Assembly (NCBI GenBank): GCA_002395775.1
Contig: DGUV01000067.1
Span: 1-64,000 of the forward strand
Origin: Prevotellaceae bacterium UBA4301
GTDB lineage: Bacteria > Bacteroidota > Bacteroidia > Bacteroidales > Bacteroidaceae
Direction of reading: 5' to 3'
Length of the DNA stretch: 64,000 nucleotides
Shown here: positions 1-8,170 of the stretch, in pieces
Layout of the letters: each line of letters starts with the position of its first letter
Position numbering within the stretch: position 1 is the stretch's first letter
Notes under the pieces: model-generated
What the model was told of the DNA's origin: nothing
What the model saw: only the letters and a program-made list of their open reading frames with translations
Databases searched by the model: none
Translations under genes and position numbers: made by a program

Positions 1-41
1 TGTTGAATGTCGGACACACTCTTAGTTCTAATTCGACTGTG

Positions 42-49
42 CAAATTTA
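42..49 (-). promoter_or_regulatory. Bacteroidetes-type -7 box reading off the left edge
   Basis: On the minus strand this reads TAAATTTG, a match to the TAnnTTTG consensus. It would drive a gene lying to the left of the window. No -33 TTTG was confirmed. Confidence 0.4.
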
Positions 50-550
50 CGAATTATTATGTGATATCGTTCCCTTTGCCTATACCTTTTATGTATTATT
101 AGGTGAAATAGGTTAGTTTTACCAATTATATCTTGTACTATTGTCATTATGGCCCATTCGTTGATATTGGTGTTGCAGCCCATCTTAACATTTACGTTTT
201 CTATTTTTTATTCAGATTAGTTTGAAAGAACAAACAGCCATATAAGTATGATATGTGTGAGATTTTCCTAGTCTGTTGACTCCGTGGGTCACTATTTATG
301 CTTTGCAACGGTAAAAAACAAGTTGTTTGATCTTCTCCTGTCCATACCCACAGTATGGTATTTATAGGTTCAACTTATTAAATACAAATGTTCCATCCTG
401 TCATACTTTTTTAATTCATTTTTATGCTCAAATCAATGATTTCGAGCGTTTTATTGAATCACAATGCTACCAATGCGAAATGACGGAATGAGAGTGGATG
501 AATCATTGGGGGAAAAGCACAAGACGAAGGGGCAATTTAGGTTAGATGAG
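50..550. other. AT-rich intergenic spacer, nothing recognised
   Basis: No open frame of convincing composition, RNA gene or repeat was seen here. Short minus-strand frames exist but have low-complexity Phe/Ser/Leu composition. Confidence 0.6.
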
Positions 551-620
551 TATAAGCAGCTATAGCGGATTATATAGTCCGCTATAGCCGATTATGTAAT
601 CCGCTGCAGCGGATTATTCT
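551..620. repeat. 22-bp-period palindrome array (GCTATAGC/GCTGCAGC)
   Basis: Three 8-bp palindromes are centred at 562.5, 584.5 and 606.5, exactly 22 bp apart. The first pair also forms an 11-bp inverted repeat (559-569 with 578-588), and the last extends to an 18-bp perfect palindrome (598-615). The 15-bp palindromic unit plus 7-bp spacer architecture is the same as in the arrays at 18486-18715 and around the integrated element, although the palindrome itself differs. Confidence 0.8.
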
Positions 621-669
621 GAAATGGCCTAAATGACACCGAAGAACAGGACATTTCACCCTCAAAAAT

Positions 670-849
670 ATGAAGAAGTATCCCACAATCGATAATGAAA
701 CAAGGAAATATCTTACAATCGATGATGACATAAGGGAACCTCCTACTGAAACAAAGAAGCCTCCCACAACCGATGGTGAATCGCTGTGGGAGGCTATAAT
801 AAAAATAGGTATAGGGGACGAAGGAGCTATTTCACTTCTGTGTATATGA
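670..849 (+). CDS. possible small repeat-containing protein (59 aa)
   Basis: An ATG-initiated frame of 59 codons, preceded in frame by a stop at 634. Its first 40 residues are built from imperfect 30-bp DNA repeats (671-780) that encode variants of K-K-Y-P-T-I-D-N-E-T. The remainder is Trp/Ile/Gly rich. Its stop lies beyond the stop of the convergent HU-like gene, a 23-bp tail-to-tail overlap. No family is recognised. It could equally be a non-coding repeat that happens to be open; the frame-preserving 30-bp unit is the only argument for coding. Confidence 0.3.
   Translation: MKKYPTIDNETRKYLTIDDDIREPPTETKKPPTTDGESLWEAIIKIGIGDEGAISLLCI
671..780 (+). repeat. imperfect 30-bp tandem repeat
   Basis: Four units beginning near 671, 701, 731 and 752 share the pattern AAGAAGYMTCCCACAAYCGA followed by TGRTGA-like sequence; the third unit is 9 bp shorter. 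All lengths are multiples of three, so a reading frame is kept. Confidence 0.6.
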
Positions 850-1453
850 AAGCATGCCCCATGCGAATGCGCTTCAGCTGGGGACGAGGGCCCTCACAGA
901 GCTGATCGAGATAGCGCTGGGCAAGATGACGACTCAGACCGCTGTGCTCCTTGAAGAAGGTGACGGTGGTGCTGCCTCCGTTGCTCTTCAAGCTCTGGAG
1001 CAGGGCTTTCTGCAACTGCTTCTCATCAGGACGACGGTCGGTGTTCGGAGAGGTGGGGGCGGCATGGAAGCCATTGTTCCAGCGGAGCACCTTATCCATG
1101 AATGCCTTGGAAGGCTGGAAATCGATGCCACGAAGACGCACGTCGTCGGCATGCACCTCAGCAGGATTGACGAACTGGCCTTCTAATGCGAGACGAGGCG
1201 CGAAGGTTCCCATCGGGGTGACGATGCGCTCACCACGAGCCAGATGCTGGGCAGCGGCATTGACGAAATAGTTGAACACGCTGACGAGCTGATTGCGCGA
1301 CAGTCCGCTATTGGTGCAGCATAAGTCATCGAGCTCATCGAGTGTGGTGGAGAGCCGCTGCATGGGTATGGCGTAGAGGAGGTTGCGGCCCTCAGCATTT
1401 TTCATGGGTGAAGGATGCACCTCAAAGGGCATCCCAGTTTCTTTCTTAGGCAT
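827..1453 (-). CDS. HU/IHF-like DNA-binding protein, Bacteroidetes type
   Basis: A 208-residue protein whose middle section (about 45-125) has the HU pattern used by Bacteroidetes HU-like paralogues: a helical start (LSRNQLVSVFNYFVNAAAQH), then GERIVTPMGTFAPRL in place of the canonical HU beta-hairpin entry, then a charged strand. The C-terminal 70 residues (TTVTFFKEHSGLSRHLAQRYLDQL) look like a winged-helix or helix-turn-helix extension. It would bind DNA non-specifically or in an architectural role in the cytoplasm. The start at 1453 is the first Met in the frame, 36 bp from the helicase gene upstream, so the two may be co-transcribed. Family assignment is inference from pattern; exact role is unknown. 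Confidence 0.65.
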   Translation of the reverse strand: MPKKETGMPFEVHPSPMKNAEGRNLLYAIPMQRLSTTLDELDDLCCTNSGLSRNQLVSVFNYFVNAAAQHLARGERIVTPMGTFAPRLALEGQFVNPAEVHADDVRLRGIDFQPSKAFMDKVLRWNNGFHAAPTSPNTDRRPDEKQLQKALLQSLKSNGGSTTVTFFKEHSGLSRHLAQRYLDQLCEGPRPQLKRIRMGHAFIYTEVK

Positions 1454-1489
1454 AAGTCTATGCTGTTTTATTTCGTTAGTTAATCGTTA

Positions 1490-2848
1490 CTATTTCACGG
1501 GTTCTACGATTGTGCGCAATCCTTTTATCTTCTGTCCCTTGACGGCTCTCAACAGGGCATCCAGTCGAGTACGGCTGACGGCTGCATAGGCGTAACGGTC
1601 GCTCACGTCGATGCGCCCTATCTCCTGCGGAGTGAGTCCGCCTATCTTGCAGAGGAAGCCCACGATGTCGCCTTTCGAGATTTTGTCCTTCTTACCCTTG
1701 CCGATGTAGATGGTGGACATGCGGGGCTGGGGAGTCTTCTCTCCATCCGTCCCGGAGGGAGAATGCGTGTTTGTCGTCAGATCCCAGTGCTGCAGGCCCT
1801 CGCCACTTTGGGGGAGGTTGGAGAGGGCGGTAAGCTCCTCTTCAGGTCCCACGAGAAAGAAGGTGCGGCCCATCTGATCCCATCGGGCGGTGCGTCCCAC
1901 ACGATGGATGAGTGCCTCTTCGTTTTGCGGCAGGTGATAATGAATGACGTTGTCGAGATGAGGAATGTCGAGACCGCGCGAAGCAAGGTCGGTGGCAACG
2001 AGCACAGTGGCCGAGCCGTTAGAGAACTTATAGAGTGCATCCTCGCGCTGGCGCTGTTCCAGTCCGCCGTGGAAGGCGCTGGTGACGAAGCCCTGCTGGC
2101 GAAGATACTGATCGACACGCTCCACGGAGTCGCGATAGTTCAGGAAGACGATGCTCTGCTCGTCGCCCAGTTGCAGGAGCAGACGGCGCAACGTGCCGAG
2201 CTTGTCTTTCTCAGGACTATCTACCTGATAGATCTCTACCCTACCCGATACGGGCTCTTCTTCGACGAGATAGTCGAGTCGCGTGGTGCGCCCCATCTCA
2301 ACGAAGTGAGGCAGTTGCTCGGCATCGGTAGCCGAAAGCAGTATGCGGCGCTGCAAGGCGGGCAGCTTCTGCAGGAGCCGCTGCATCTCGTCGTGGAAGC
2401 CCATTTCAAGACACTTGTCGAACTCGTCGATCACGAGTATCCGAATCTTGTCGGCCAGGATGTTGCCTTTGTCCAGATGGTCGTTGAGTCGGCCCGGTGT
2501 GCCGAACACCACCTGCGGACGGTTCTGCCGCAACACGCGGTGCTCGTCCATGGCGGCTCTTCCACCGTAGCAGCTCTGCGAACGGAGTCCTGTTCCCATC
2601 GACTTCAACACGCGGTCGGACTGCAACGCCAGCTCGCGGCCAGGCACGATGACAAGGGCCTGCACCTCGTCGATTGAAGCATCGAGCAGTTGGACCAAAG
2701 GCAGCAGATAAGCCAGTGTCTTGCCAGAGCCCGTGGGCGACAGTACAACCACGTCGTTGCGACTGTGCAGGATGGCTCCGGCAGCCTCGCGCTGCATGTC
2801 GTTCAGGCTGTCGATGCGAAGCTTTTGTAAAATATGTTCTGGTTTCAT
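1490..2848 (-). CDS. DEAD-box-type ATP-dependent RNA helicase with DbpA-like RNA-binding domain
   Basis: A 452-residue SF2 helicase. Visible motifs are the Q-region (MQREAAGAIL), Walker A SPTGSGKT (37-44), motif Ib TPGRL, motif II, motif III LLSAT, motif V ATDLASRGLDIP and motif VI HRVGRTAR. Motif II reads VIDEFD, so it is DEFD rather than DEAD. The last 75 residues (STIYIGKGKKDKISKGDIVG onward) match the DbpA RNA-binding fold, which in DbpA targets the helicase to 23S rRNA during ribosome assembly. It most likely acts in ribosome biogenesis or RNA remodelling in the cytoplasm. Start at 2848 is ATG; downstream lies the HU-like gene in the same direction. Confidence 0.88.
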   Translation of the reverse strand: MKPEHILQKLRIDSLNDMQREAAGAILHSRNDVVVLSPTGSGKTLAYLLPLVQLLDASIDEVQALVIVPGRELALQSDRVLKSMGTGLRSQSCYGGRAAMDEHRVLRQNRPQVVFGTPGRLNDHLDKGNILADKIRILVIDEFDKCLEMGFHDEMQRLLQKLPALQRRILLSATDAEQLPHFVEMGRTTRLDYLVEEEPVSGRVEIYQVDSPEKDKLGTLRRLLLQLGDEQSIVFLNYRDSVERVDQYLRQQGFVTSAFHGGLEQRQREDALYKFSNGSATVLVATDLASRGLDIPHLDNVIHYHLPQNEEALIHRVGRTARWDQMGRTFFLVGPEEELTALSNLPQSGEGLQHWDLTTNTHSPSGTDGEKTPQPRMSTIYIGKGKKDKISKGDIVGFLCKIGGLTPQEIGRIDVSDRYAYAAVSRTRLDALLRAVKGQKIKGLRTIVEPVK

Positions 2849-2866
2849 GATTTGTGCTATTTTTTA

Positions 2867-2955
2867 GGGGGGGGGATTTTGCTGGGATGGGCTGGGACTT
2901 TGATGGGATTTTGCTGGGACGGGCTGGGAGATTGCTGGGACTTTGCTGGGAACTG
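2867..2955. repeat. G-rich 32-bp tandem repeat with a G9 run
   Basis: A run of nine G (2867-2875) is followed by about 2.6 copies of a 32-bp unit built from GCTGGGA and GGGCTGGGA elements. It fills the spacer between the transglycosylase stop and the helicase start, so on the transcribed strand it is a C-rich leader. Copy number and homopolymer length are likely to vary. Confidence 0.6.
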
Positions 2956-2966
2956 GAGTTGAGGCA

Positions 2967-3674
2967 TCACCTCTTTTTCTTTACGTCCTCTCCTTTCTTG
3001 GGAAAGGGCGGCACGAACTTCATTTCGCGCTCTATGCGCTTCTGACGCTTCAGCATGTAAGGGCTGGGATTCTTCGAACTGAAACGGCGCGGATTGGGCA
3101 GCGTTGCTGCAATGAGCGCACACTGGCTGCGCGTGAGCTCCTGAGCCGAACAGCCGAAATGCTCCTGCGCCACGGCCTCGGCCCCATAGATGCCCTCGCC
3201 CATCTCGATGGAGTTGAGATAGACTTCCATGATGCGACTTTTCGACCACATGAGCTCAATGAGTCCAGTGAAATAGACCTCCAGCCCCTTGCGCACCCAT
3301 CCGCCCCCGGGCCAGAGGAATACGTTCTTTGCCGTCTGCTGGCTGATGGTGCTCGCTCCGCGCTGGCGTTTGCCCTGCCGTCGCTCTTTGATGGCATTGC
3401 CAATCTCGCCGAAGTCGAATCCGTGGTGCTCCATGAATCGCTGGTCCTCGCTGGCCATAACAGCCACGGGCAGGTGGGGCGACATGTCCTCGAGCGCCAC
3501 CCAATGGTGCCTGAGGCGGATGGGTTCGCCACGCTTCACTTGTTGGACACAGCGGATGACCATGAGCGGAGTGACATAGACCGGACACCAGCGCAGCGCA
3601 AAAACAAAGAGGATTGTGCTCCCGAAGAACAGGAACACAATCCATCGTAAGAATCTTCTCAGTTTGCGCAACAT
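2967..3674 (-). CDS. mtgA: monofunctional biosynthetic peptidoglycan transglycosylase
   Basis: A 235-residue GT51 enzyme that polymerises lipid II into glycan strands at the cytoplasmic membrane. One N-terminal membrane helix (about 10-30) is followed by the GT51 domain. Catalytic and donor motifs visible are ASEDQRFMEHHGFD (first catalytic Glu), GASTISQQTAKNVFLW, and KSRIMEVYLNSIEMGEGIYG (second catalytic Glu region). There is no transpeptidase domain, and the length is normal for MtgA. Its ATG overlaps the stop of the OmpA-type gene as TAATG (3672-3676), which suggests translational coupling. The C-terminus ends in a basic Lys/Arg tail. Confidence 0.93.
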   Translation of the reverse strand: MLRKLRRFLRWIVFLFFGSTILFVFALRWCPVYVTPLMVIRCVQQVKRGEPIRLRHHWVALEDMSPHLPVAVMASEDQRFMEHHGFDFGEIGNAIKERRQGKRQRGASTISQQTAKNVFLWPGGGWVRKGLEVYFTGLIELMWSKSRIMEVYLNSIEMGEGIYGAEAVAQEHFGCSAQELTRSQCALIAATLPNPRRFSSKNPSPYMLKRQKRIEREMKFVPPFPKKGEDVKKKR

Positions 3675-4390
3675 TACTGAAGCGTTCCGGCTTCAGCGGC
3701 CTTGATCATGGCCTCGCTGGCATAGAGGTAAACCTCTACGCGGCGGCTGGCATTACGATCCTCCTTGCCGTTAGCATCGTAGATGAGATAGTTGGGGTCC
3801 TCGCCGTAGCCGGTGCTGCCCTTAATCTGACGACCAGCCACGCCGCAATTGCCTGTCAGGAAGTTCTGGACGGCATTGGCACGGCTCTGGCTCAGGGTCA
3901 GGTTAGTCTGGTCGCTGCCATCGGAGCTTGCAAAACCGCAAATCGACACGTCGCAGTCCGTATAGACGTTCAGCACGTTGGTGGCAAACTTGCGCAGGGA
4001 AGCCTGAGCAGCGGGAGTCAGCGTGGACTTGCCCACAGCAAACAGAATGCCGTTGTCGAAGGTCACCTTTACGGCGTCCAGACCGTTGGAGTCCTTCGTC
4101 TTCTCAACCTGAGCAGCCTCCAGGGCACGGGCAGCCTCCGCAGCCTTGTCCATCTTGCGGCCAATCAGCGTGCCGGCAGTTGCGCCCACAGCCGTACCGG
4201 CGGCGCTACCGATGATGGTGCCCAGTTTGGTGTTGCCAGTCAGGTGGCCGATGAGGGCGCCCAGGCCAGTGCCTGCTGCACCACCGGCAGCCGTACCAAT
4301 CAGTGCACCTTTACCCGTGTTGCTCATGTTGCAACCCGAGAGAACGAGGGCCAGGCTCATTACGCCAGCCCAAAGTTTCAGTGATTTCAT
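3674..4390 (-). CDS. OmpA-family lipoprotein with glycine zipper
   Basis: A 238-residue envelope protein. The N-terminus is a lipoprotein signal (LALVLSGC, lipidated Cys20). Residues 25-80 are a glycine-zipper repeat (GxxxG in KGALIGTAAGGAAGTGLGAL and again further on), and residues about 105-225 are an OmpA C-terminal peptidoglycan-binding domain with the typical NxxLSQSRANAVxxFL and SRRVEVYL motifs. It would sit in the outer membrane and hold peptidoglycan. The TAATG overlap with mtgA ties it to cell-wall assembly. A minus-strand TAACTTTG box (4434-4441) lies 44 nt upstream of the ATG. Confidence 0.9.
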   Translation of the reverse strand: MKSLKLWAGVMSLALVLSGCNMSNTGKGALIGTAAGGAAGTGLGALIGHLTGNTKLGTIIGSAAGTAVGATAGTLIGRKMDKAAEAARALEAAQVEKTKDSNGLDAVKVTFDNGILFAVGKSTLTPAAQASLRKFATNVLNVYTDCDVSICGFASSDGSDQTNLTLSQSRANAVQNFLTGNCGVAGRQIKGSTGYGEDPNYLIYDANGKEDRNASRRVEVYLYASEAMIKAAEAGTLQ

Positions 4391-4433
4391 AATCTTTACT
4401 GTTTTTATGAGTTAATAAAAATGATTGTCTGCG

Positions 4434-4441
4434 CAAAGTTA
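4434..4441 (-). promoter_or_regulatory. -7 box for the OmpA/mtgA operon
   Basis: TAACTTTG on the minus strand, an exact TAnnTTTG match, 44 nt upstream of the ATG at 4390. It is back to back with the proS box at 4486-4493. Confidence 0.6.
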
Positions 4442-4446
4442 CAAAA

Positions 4447-4474
4447 TAATCCCTAATCCCTAATCCTTAATCCC
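4447..4474. repeat. TAATCCC heptamer tract between divergent promoters
   Basis: Four copies of TAATCCC (one reads TAATCCT). It lies exactly between two divergent TAnnTTTG boxes, in the position where the -33 elements of both promoters should be. The same heptamer recurs at 14836-14863 in the same setting. Confidence 0.85.
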
Positions 4475-4485
4475 TATTTTTTTCG

Positions 4486-4493
4486 TAACTTTG
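4486..4493 (+). promoter_or_regulatory. -7 box for proS
   Basis: TAACTTTG, an exact match to the Bacteroidetes TAnnTTTG element, 32 nt before the proS ATG. No TTTG is seen at the -33 position, which is filled by the heptamer tract. Confidence 0.65.
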
Positions 4494-4525
4494 CACGCAA
4501 ATTAACAAATAACAACTAAAATCAA

Positions 4526-6007
4526 ATGGCAAAAGAACTGGATTTCCTCACTAAACGGAGCGAGGATTACTCACGATGGTATAATGAACTGGTAGTCAAG
4601 GCCGACCTTGCTGAACAGAGCGACGTGCGCGGTTGCATGGTTATCAAACCCTACGGCTACGCCATATGGGAACGCATGCAGCGACTCTTGGACGATCGTT
4701 TCAAGGCAACTGGGGTACAAAACGCCTACTTCCCCCTGCTCATCCCCAAGTCCTTCCTTTCGCGCGAGGCCGAACACGTCGAAGGCTTTGCCAAGGAGTG
4801 CGCCGTGGTCACCCACTATCGTCTGAAAACCAACGAGACCCACGATGGAGTGGTGGTTGACCCTGCCGCAAAACTTGAGGAAGAACTGATCATCCGCCCC
4901 ACCTCCGAGACTATCATCTGGAACACCTATAAGAACTGGATTCACTCCTACCGCGACCTGCCCCTGCTCATCAACCAGTGGTGCAACGTCATGCGCTGGG
5001 AGATGCGCACGCGCCTCTTCCTGCGCACCAGCGAATTCCTTTGGCAGGAGGGCCACACCGCCCATGCCACCCGCGAGGAGGCCGAGGAGCGCGCCAAACT
5101 CATGCTCAAGGTCTATGCCGACTTTGCCGAGCAGGAGATGGCCGTCCCCGTCATCCAGGGTGTGAAGAGCGAGACCGAGCGCTTCGCCGGGGCCTTGGAC
5201 ACCTACACCATCGAAGCCATGATGCAGGACGGCAAGGCCCTGCAGTCCGGCACCAGCCACTTCCTGGGCCAGAACTTCGGCCGCGCCTTCGACGTGCAGT
5301 TCCTCAACAAGGAGAATCAGGCCGAATACGCCTGGGCCACATCGTGGGGCGTATCCACCCGACTCATGGGAGCCCTCATCATGACCCATTCCGACGACAA
5401 CGGCCTCGTCCTGCCCCCGCGTCTCGCCCCCATCCAGGTTGTCATCATCCCCATCGGAGGCAAGCCCGGGCAGCTGGCAGCCGTCGATGCCGCCGTCGCC
5501 CCCATCATGGAGGAACTCCGCCAGATGGGCGTCAGCGTCAAGTATGACAACGCCGACAACCGTCGTCCCGGCTTCAAGTTTGCCGACTACGAGCTCAAGG
5601 GCGTCCCCGTCCGCCTCGTCCTCGGCGCCCGCGACTTGGAGAACGGTACCGTAGAAGTCATGCGTCGCGACACGCTGGAGAAGGAGACCCGCCCCCTGGA
5701 AGGCATCGCCCAGTATGTCCGCGCCCTGCTCGACGACATCCAGCGCAACATCTTCGAAAAGGCCCGCGCCTATCGTGATAGCCGCATTTATGAGTGCGAC
5801 AACTACGACGACTTCAAGGCCCGCGTCAAGGACGGAGGCTTCTTCCTTTGTCACTGGGACGGCACGGCCGAGACCGAGGCCAAGATTAAGGAAGACACCC
5901 AGGCCACCATCCGCTGCATCCCCTACGGTTTCGAGCAGACCCCCGGCACCGACATGGTCAGTGGCAAACCCGCCGTGGCCCGCGTCCTCATAGCCCGCTC
6001 GTATTAA
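4526..6007 (+). CDS. proS: prolyl-tRNA synthetase, archaeal/eukaryotic type
   Basis: A 493-residue class II synthetase that charges tRNA-Pro. The class II motifs are visible: motif 1 around GYAIWERMQRLLDDRF, motif 2 MRWEMRTRLFLRTSEFLWQE, and motif 3 with GVSTRLMGALIMTHSDDNGL. The anticodon-binding domain begins near LAPIQVVIIPIGG. It lacks the editing (INS) domain of the typical bacterial form and has the C-terminal extension of the shorter ProS type used by Bacteroidetes. Length is normal. It starts at the first Met after its promoter. Confidence 0.97.
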   Translation: MAKELDFLTKRSEDYSRWYNELVVKADLAEQSDVRGCMVIKPYGYAIWERMQRLLDDRFKATGVQNAYFPLLIPKSFLSREAEHVEGFAKECAVVTHYRLKTNETHDGVVVDPAAKLEEELIIRPTSETIIWNTYKNWIHSYRDLPLLINQWCNVMRWEMRTRLFLRTSEFLWQEGHTAHATREEAEERAKLMLKVYADFAEQEMAVPVIQGVKSETERFAGALDTYTIEAMMQDGKALQSGTSHFLGQNFGRAFDVQFLNKENQAEYAWATSWGVSTRLMGALIMTHSDDNGLVLPPRLAPIQVVIIPIGGKPGQLAAVDAAVAPIMEELRQMGVSVKYDNADNRRPGFKFADYELKGVPVRLVLGARDLENGTVEVMRRDTLEKETRPLEGIAQYVRALLDDIQRNIFEKARAYRDSRIYECDNYDDFKARVKDGGFFLCHWDGTAETEAKIKEDTQATIRCIPYGFEQTPGTDMVSGKPAVARVLIARSY

Positions 6008-6031
6008 TCTTCTTTTTCTTTAGGCACACAC

Positions 6032-8092
6032 ATGGCGGACCGTGCTTTGCTCCGAACTGGAGCTCTTGTTGGTTTGTTGTTCATGACCCAGTCGCTGGTC
6101 GGGCAAGTTGCTGTCCGGGTGCAATCTTCCCAATGGGAGGAATTCCCACTGGTGAAGAAAATTGGGCTTTACCAGACCCCACTGGTATCAAGGGCATGGC
6201 TCGACCGTGACATGCCTAAACTGGCCGAGCTGGAGGCGCGTTCCATGCGTTACGAAATGGCCTGCGGGAAGGATGACCTTTACGGACAGCCCTGTGTGCT
6301 GGGCACGGCAGAGAAACCTAGTTATTCTTTAGGAGACATCGACTATCTGCTGACCCAGGCTCAAAAGAATTGTCCCGTCCTCGTCATCTCCCACGGCTAC
6401 ACACCCACCATCCTCCAGAGCAGGCCCACGGAGTGGAGCGGATTCATGGACCCTCCCACAAGTCTCGACACATGGGCCACTATCAATGAACGTTTCGCAC
6501 AGGAGTGGAAGAACAAAAACTACACCAACAGCTATGTGGAGGTGTGGAACGAACCCGACCTTACGGATGGTTTCTTCACGGGGACGGTTGACGATTATCT
6601 CAACATCTATGAGGCTGCTGCACCTGCCGTGCGTAAGGGCTATGCCGACATAAAGGTGGGCGGTCCCTCAGGGGCCTTCAGTGGGTGGCATCAGTCATTG
6701 GTGGACCGAGTGAAGGCAAAGAATCTCCCTCTCGACTTCCTTTCGGGTCATGCCTATGGCCCTGATTATGCATGGCAATTGGATGCCATGCGCAATGCCC
6801 TGACCCGCCTGGGACGAAACGAAGCAGAAATGCTGCTCACAGAGTATTCGCCTTACGCTCCGGCCGATTACCAGAAAGATGGGCCCGTGGAGCATGCTGA
6901 AGCCGCCATGACTTTCTTCAATGCTCTGCCAGGCATGTTGGAGCGTACCGACCTTACTCATGTCAATTGGGCACAGTACATCGACCCAGGTTTCTATGTT
7001 GGAGACAAACTGGGACTTATTGATTGTGAAAGCGGTTCGCGCAAGGCTCTCTTCAATGCATTCAAACTCTATGGCATGATGCCTGCCGACCGGTGCAAGA
7101 TGACGATTGTCGATGGGAGTGTCAAAGGTATGGCCTCGGCATCTGCCGATTGTGTCGCTGCCGTGATGTGGAATACGGCATCCGATGAGCAACAACTCAC
7201 ATTGACACTTGACGAAATCCCCTTTACCAAGGGAACACTTGAAGTGTATCACATCGACGAAGGACACAATAGTTGGTACGAAACAAAAAAGGGAACGCTT
7301 GTGGCAAGTCGTTCGGAGTTGGTTGATGTGGCGGATGGAACCATCCATGTTGAGGATGTTGTCCGTAGTAGGGGCGTTTGTTTCGTGCGTATCGTTGCCG
7401 ACGGAGCATCTGACCTATTCCCTCAAGTAAAGTTCTGCAAGATTATTCGCACACATCAATGGTTCCCCAAGCGTACGAACACGGCTTCATATGCATTGTT
7501 TGACCCCAAGACTTGGACGGTGCGCCTCTCGTCGAATAAGGAGGCATCGGGCAGGGCACTGGTGGGCATAGAAGTTCAGAACTTGCCTCGCATCCTGAAC
7601 GTGCAGGGGCTCACAAACACGAGTGTGAGGAGGCGCAATCTGAACTCTACTCTCAACATCCGTCTCGACTATCAGAATAAGGAAGGAGAATATGCCAAAT
7701 CTGTGCTCTATCATGGTGGTGTTTATACTGCAAGTCGTTCCTCCTTGCTCCCATGGGGCACAAAGCGAGTACCCGATGAAGTCGTTGAGGTGGAGGACCT
7801 GAACAACTTTTTCATTGATGTCAGTGCATACAAGCCTGCCGATGCCAGTGGACGTGTCCTCATATCGTTTGAAATGGAGGCAGTCGGAACTGGGGTGAAG
7901 CAAAACTTCCAACTGACAAGAGGTTCGGCCACAGTAGTGGAGGAGGTGCCAGATGCCATGTCAGGCGATGGCTGTGCTCACCCCGAGGTCATATACAACC
8001 TCAGTGGTCAGCGTATTTCTTGCCCAGAGCGTGGTATAAACATAATTCGCCATCCCGACGGATCTGTTCGCAAGGTACGCGTACTCAGATAA
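6032..8092 (+). CDS. secreted GH39-like glycoside hydrolase with T9SS-like tail
   Basis: A 686-residue protein with a signal peptide (about 1-25) and a clan GH-A catalytic barrel most like GH39 (beta-xylosidase/iduronidase family). EVWNEPDL carries the likely acid/base Glu174, then VGGPSGA and DFLSGHAYGPD follow, and LLTEYSPY carries the likely nucleophile Glu271. Residues 400-650 form beta-rich accessory domains of unknown family. The tail (IYNLSGQRI ... RGINIIRHPDG) is a variant of the Bacteroidetes sorting tail found on several other proteins here. The start is 24 nt after proS; a read-through from proS is possible. Substrate is not shown by sequence; xylan- or arabinan-type side chains are plausible. 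Confidence 0.78.
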   Translation: MADRALLRTGALVGLLFMTQSLVGQVAVRVQSSQWEEFPLVKKIGLYQTPLVSRAWLDRDMPKLAELEARSMRYEMACGKDDLYGQPCVLGTAEKPSYSLGDIDYLLTQAQKNCPVLVISHGYTPTILQSRPTEWSGFMDPPTSLDTWATINERFAQEWKNKNYTNSYVEVWNEPDLTDGFFTGTVDDYLNIYEAAAPAVRKGYADIKVGGPSGAFSGWHQSLVDRVKAKNLPLDFLSGHAYGPDYAWQLDAMRNALTRLGRNEAEMLLTEYSPYAPADYQKDGPVEHAEAAMTFFNALPGMLERTDLTHVNWAQYIDPGFYVGDKLGLIDCESGSRKALFNAFKLYGMMPADRCKMTIVDGSVKGMASASADCVAAVMWNTASDEQQLTLTLDEIPFTKGTLEVYHIDEGHNSWYETKKGTLVASRSELVDVADGTIHVEDVVRSRGVCFVRIVADGASDLFPQVKFCKIIRTHQWFPKRTNTASYALFDPKTWTVRLSSNKEASGRALVGIEVQNLPRILNVQGLTNTSVRRRNLNSTLNIRLDYQNKEGEYAKSVLYHGGVYTASRSSLLPWGTKRVPDEVVEVEDLNNFFIDVSAYKPADASGRVLISFEMEAVGTGVKQNFQLTRGSATVVEEVPDAMSGDGCAHPEVIYNLSGQRISCPERGINIIRHPDGSVRKVRVLR

Positions 8093-8113
8093 TAGTTGCA
8101 AATGACAGTTTAT

Positions 8114-8155
8114 AAAAGGACGAGGCTGTGTCTTTCGGCACAACCTCGTCCTTTT
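8114..8155. terminator. bidirectional terminator between convergent genes
   Basis: Arms 8114-8130 and 8139-8155 pair over 17 bp with one C/A mismatch (a G-T wobble on the other strand), with an 8-nt loop. T-runs lie on both sides. It sits between the tails of the GH39-like and GH27-like genes. Confidence 0.8.
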
Positions 8156-8170
8156 GGCTTGTATGAAGTT

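Noticed and set aside
582..767. 61-codon minus-strand frame
   Set aside because: Spans the palindrome array and the 30-bp repeat, with low-complexity Phe/Ser/Val composition.
4571..5854. 427-codon open frame opposite proS
   Set aside because: Mirror of a well-matched essential gene; composition is the Gly/Val/Asp-rich kind produced by antisense of GC-rich coding DNA.
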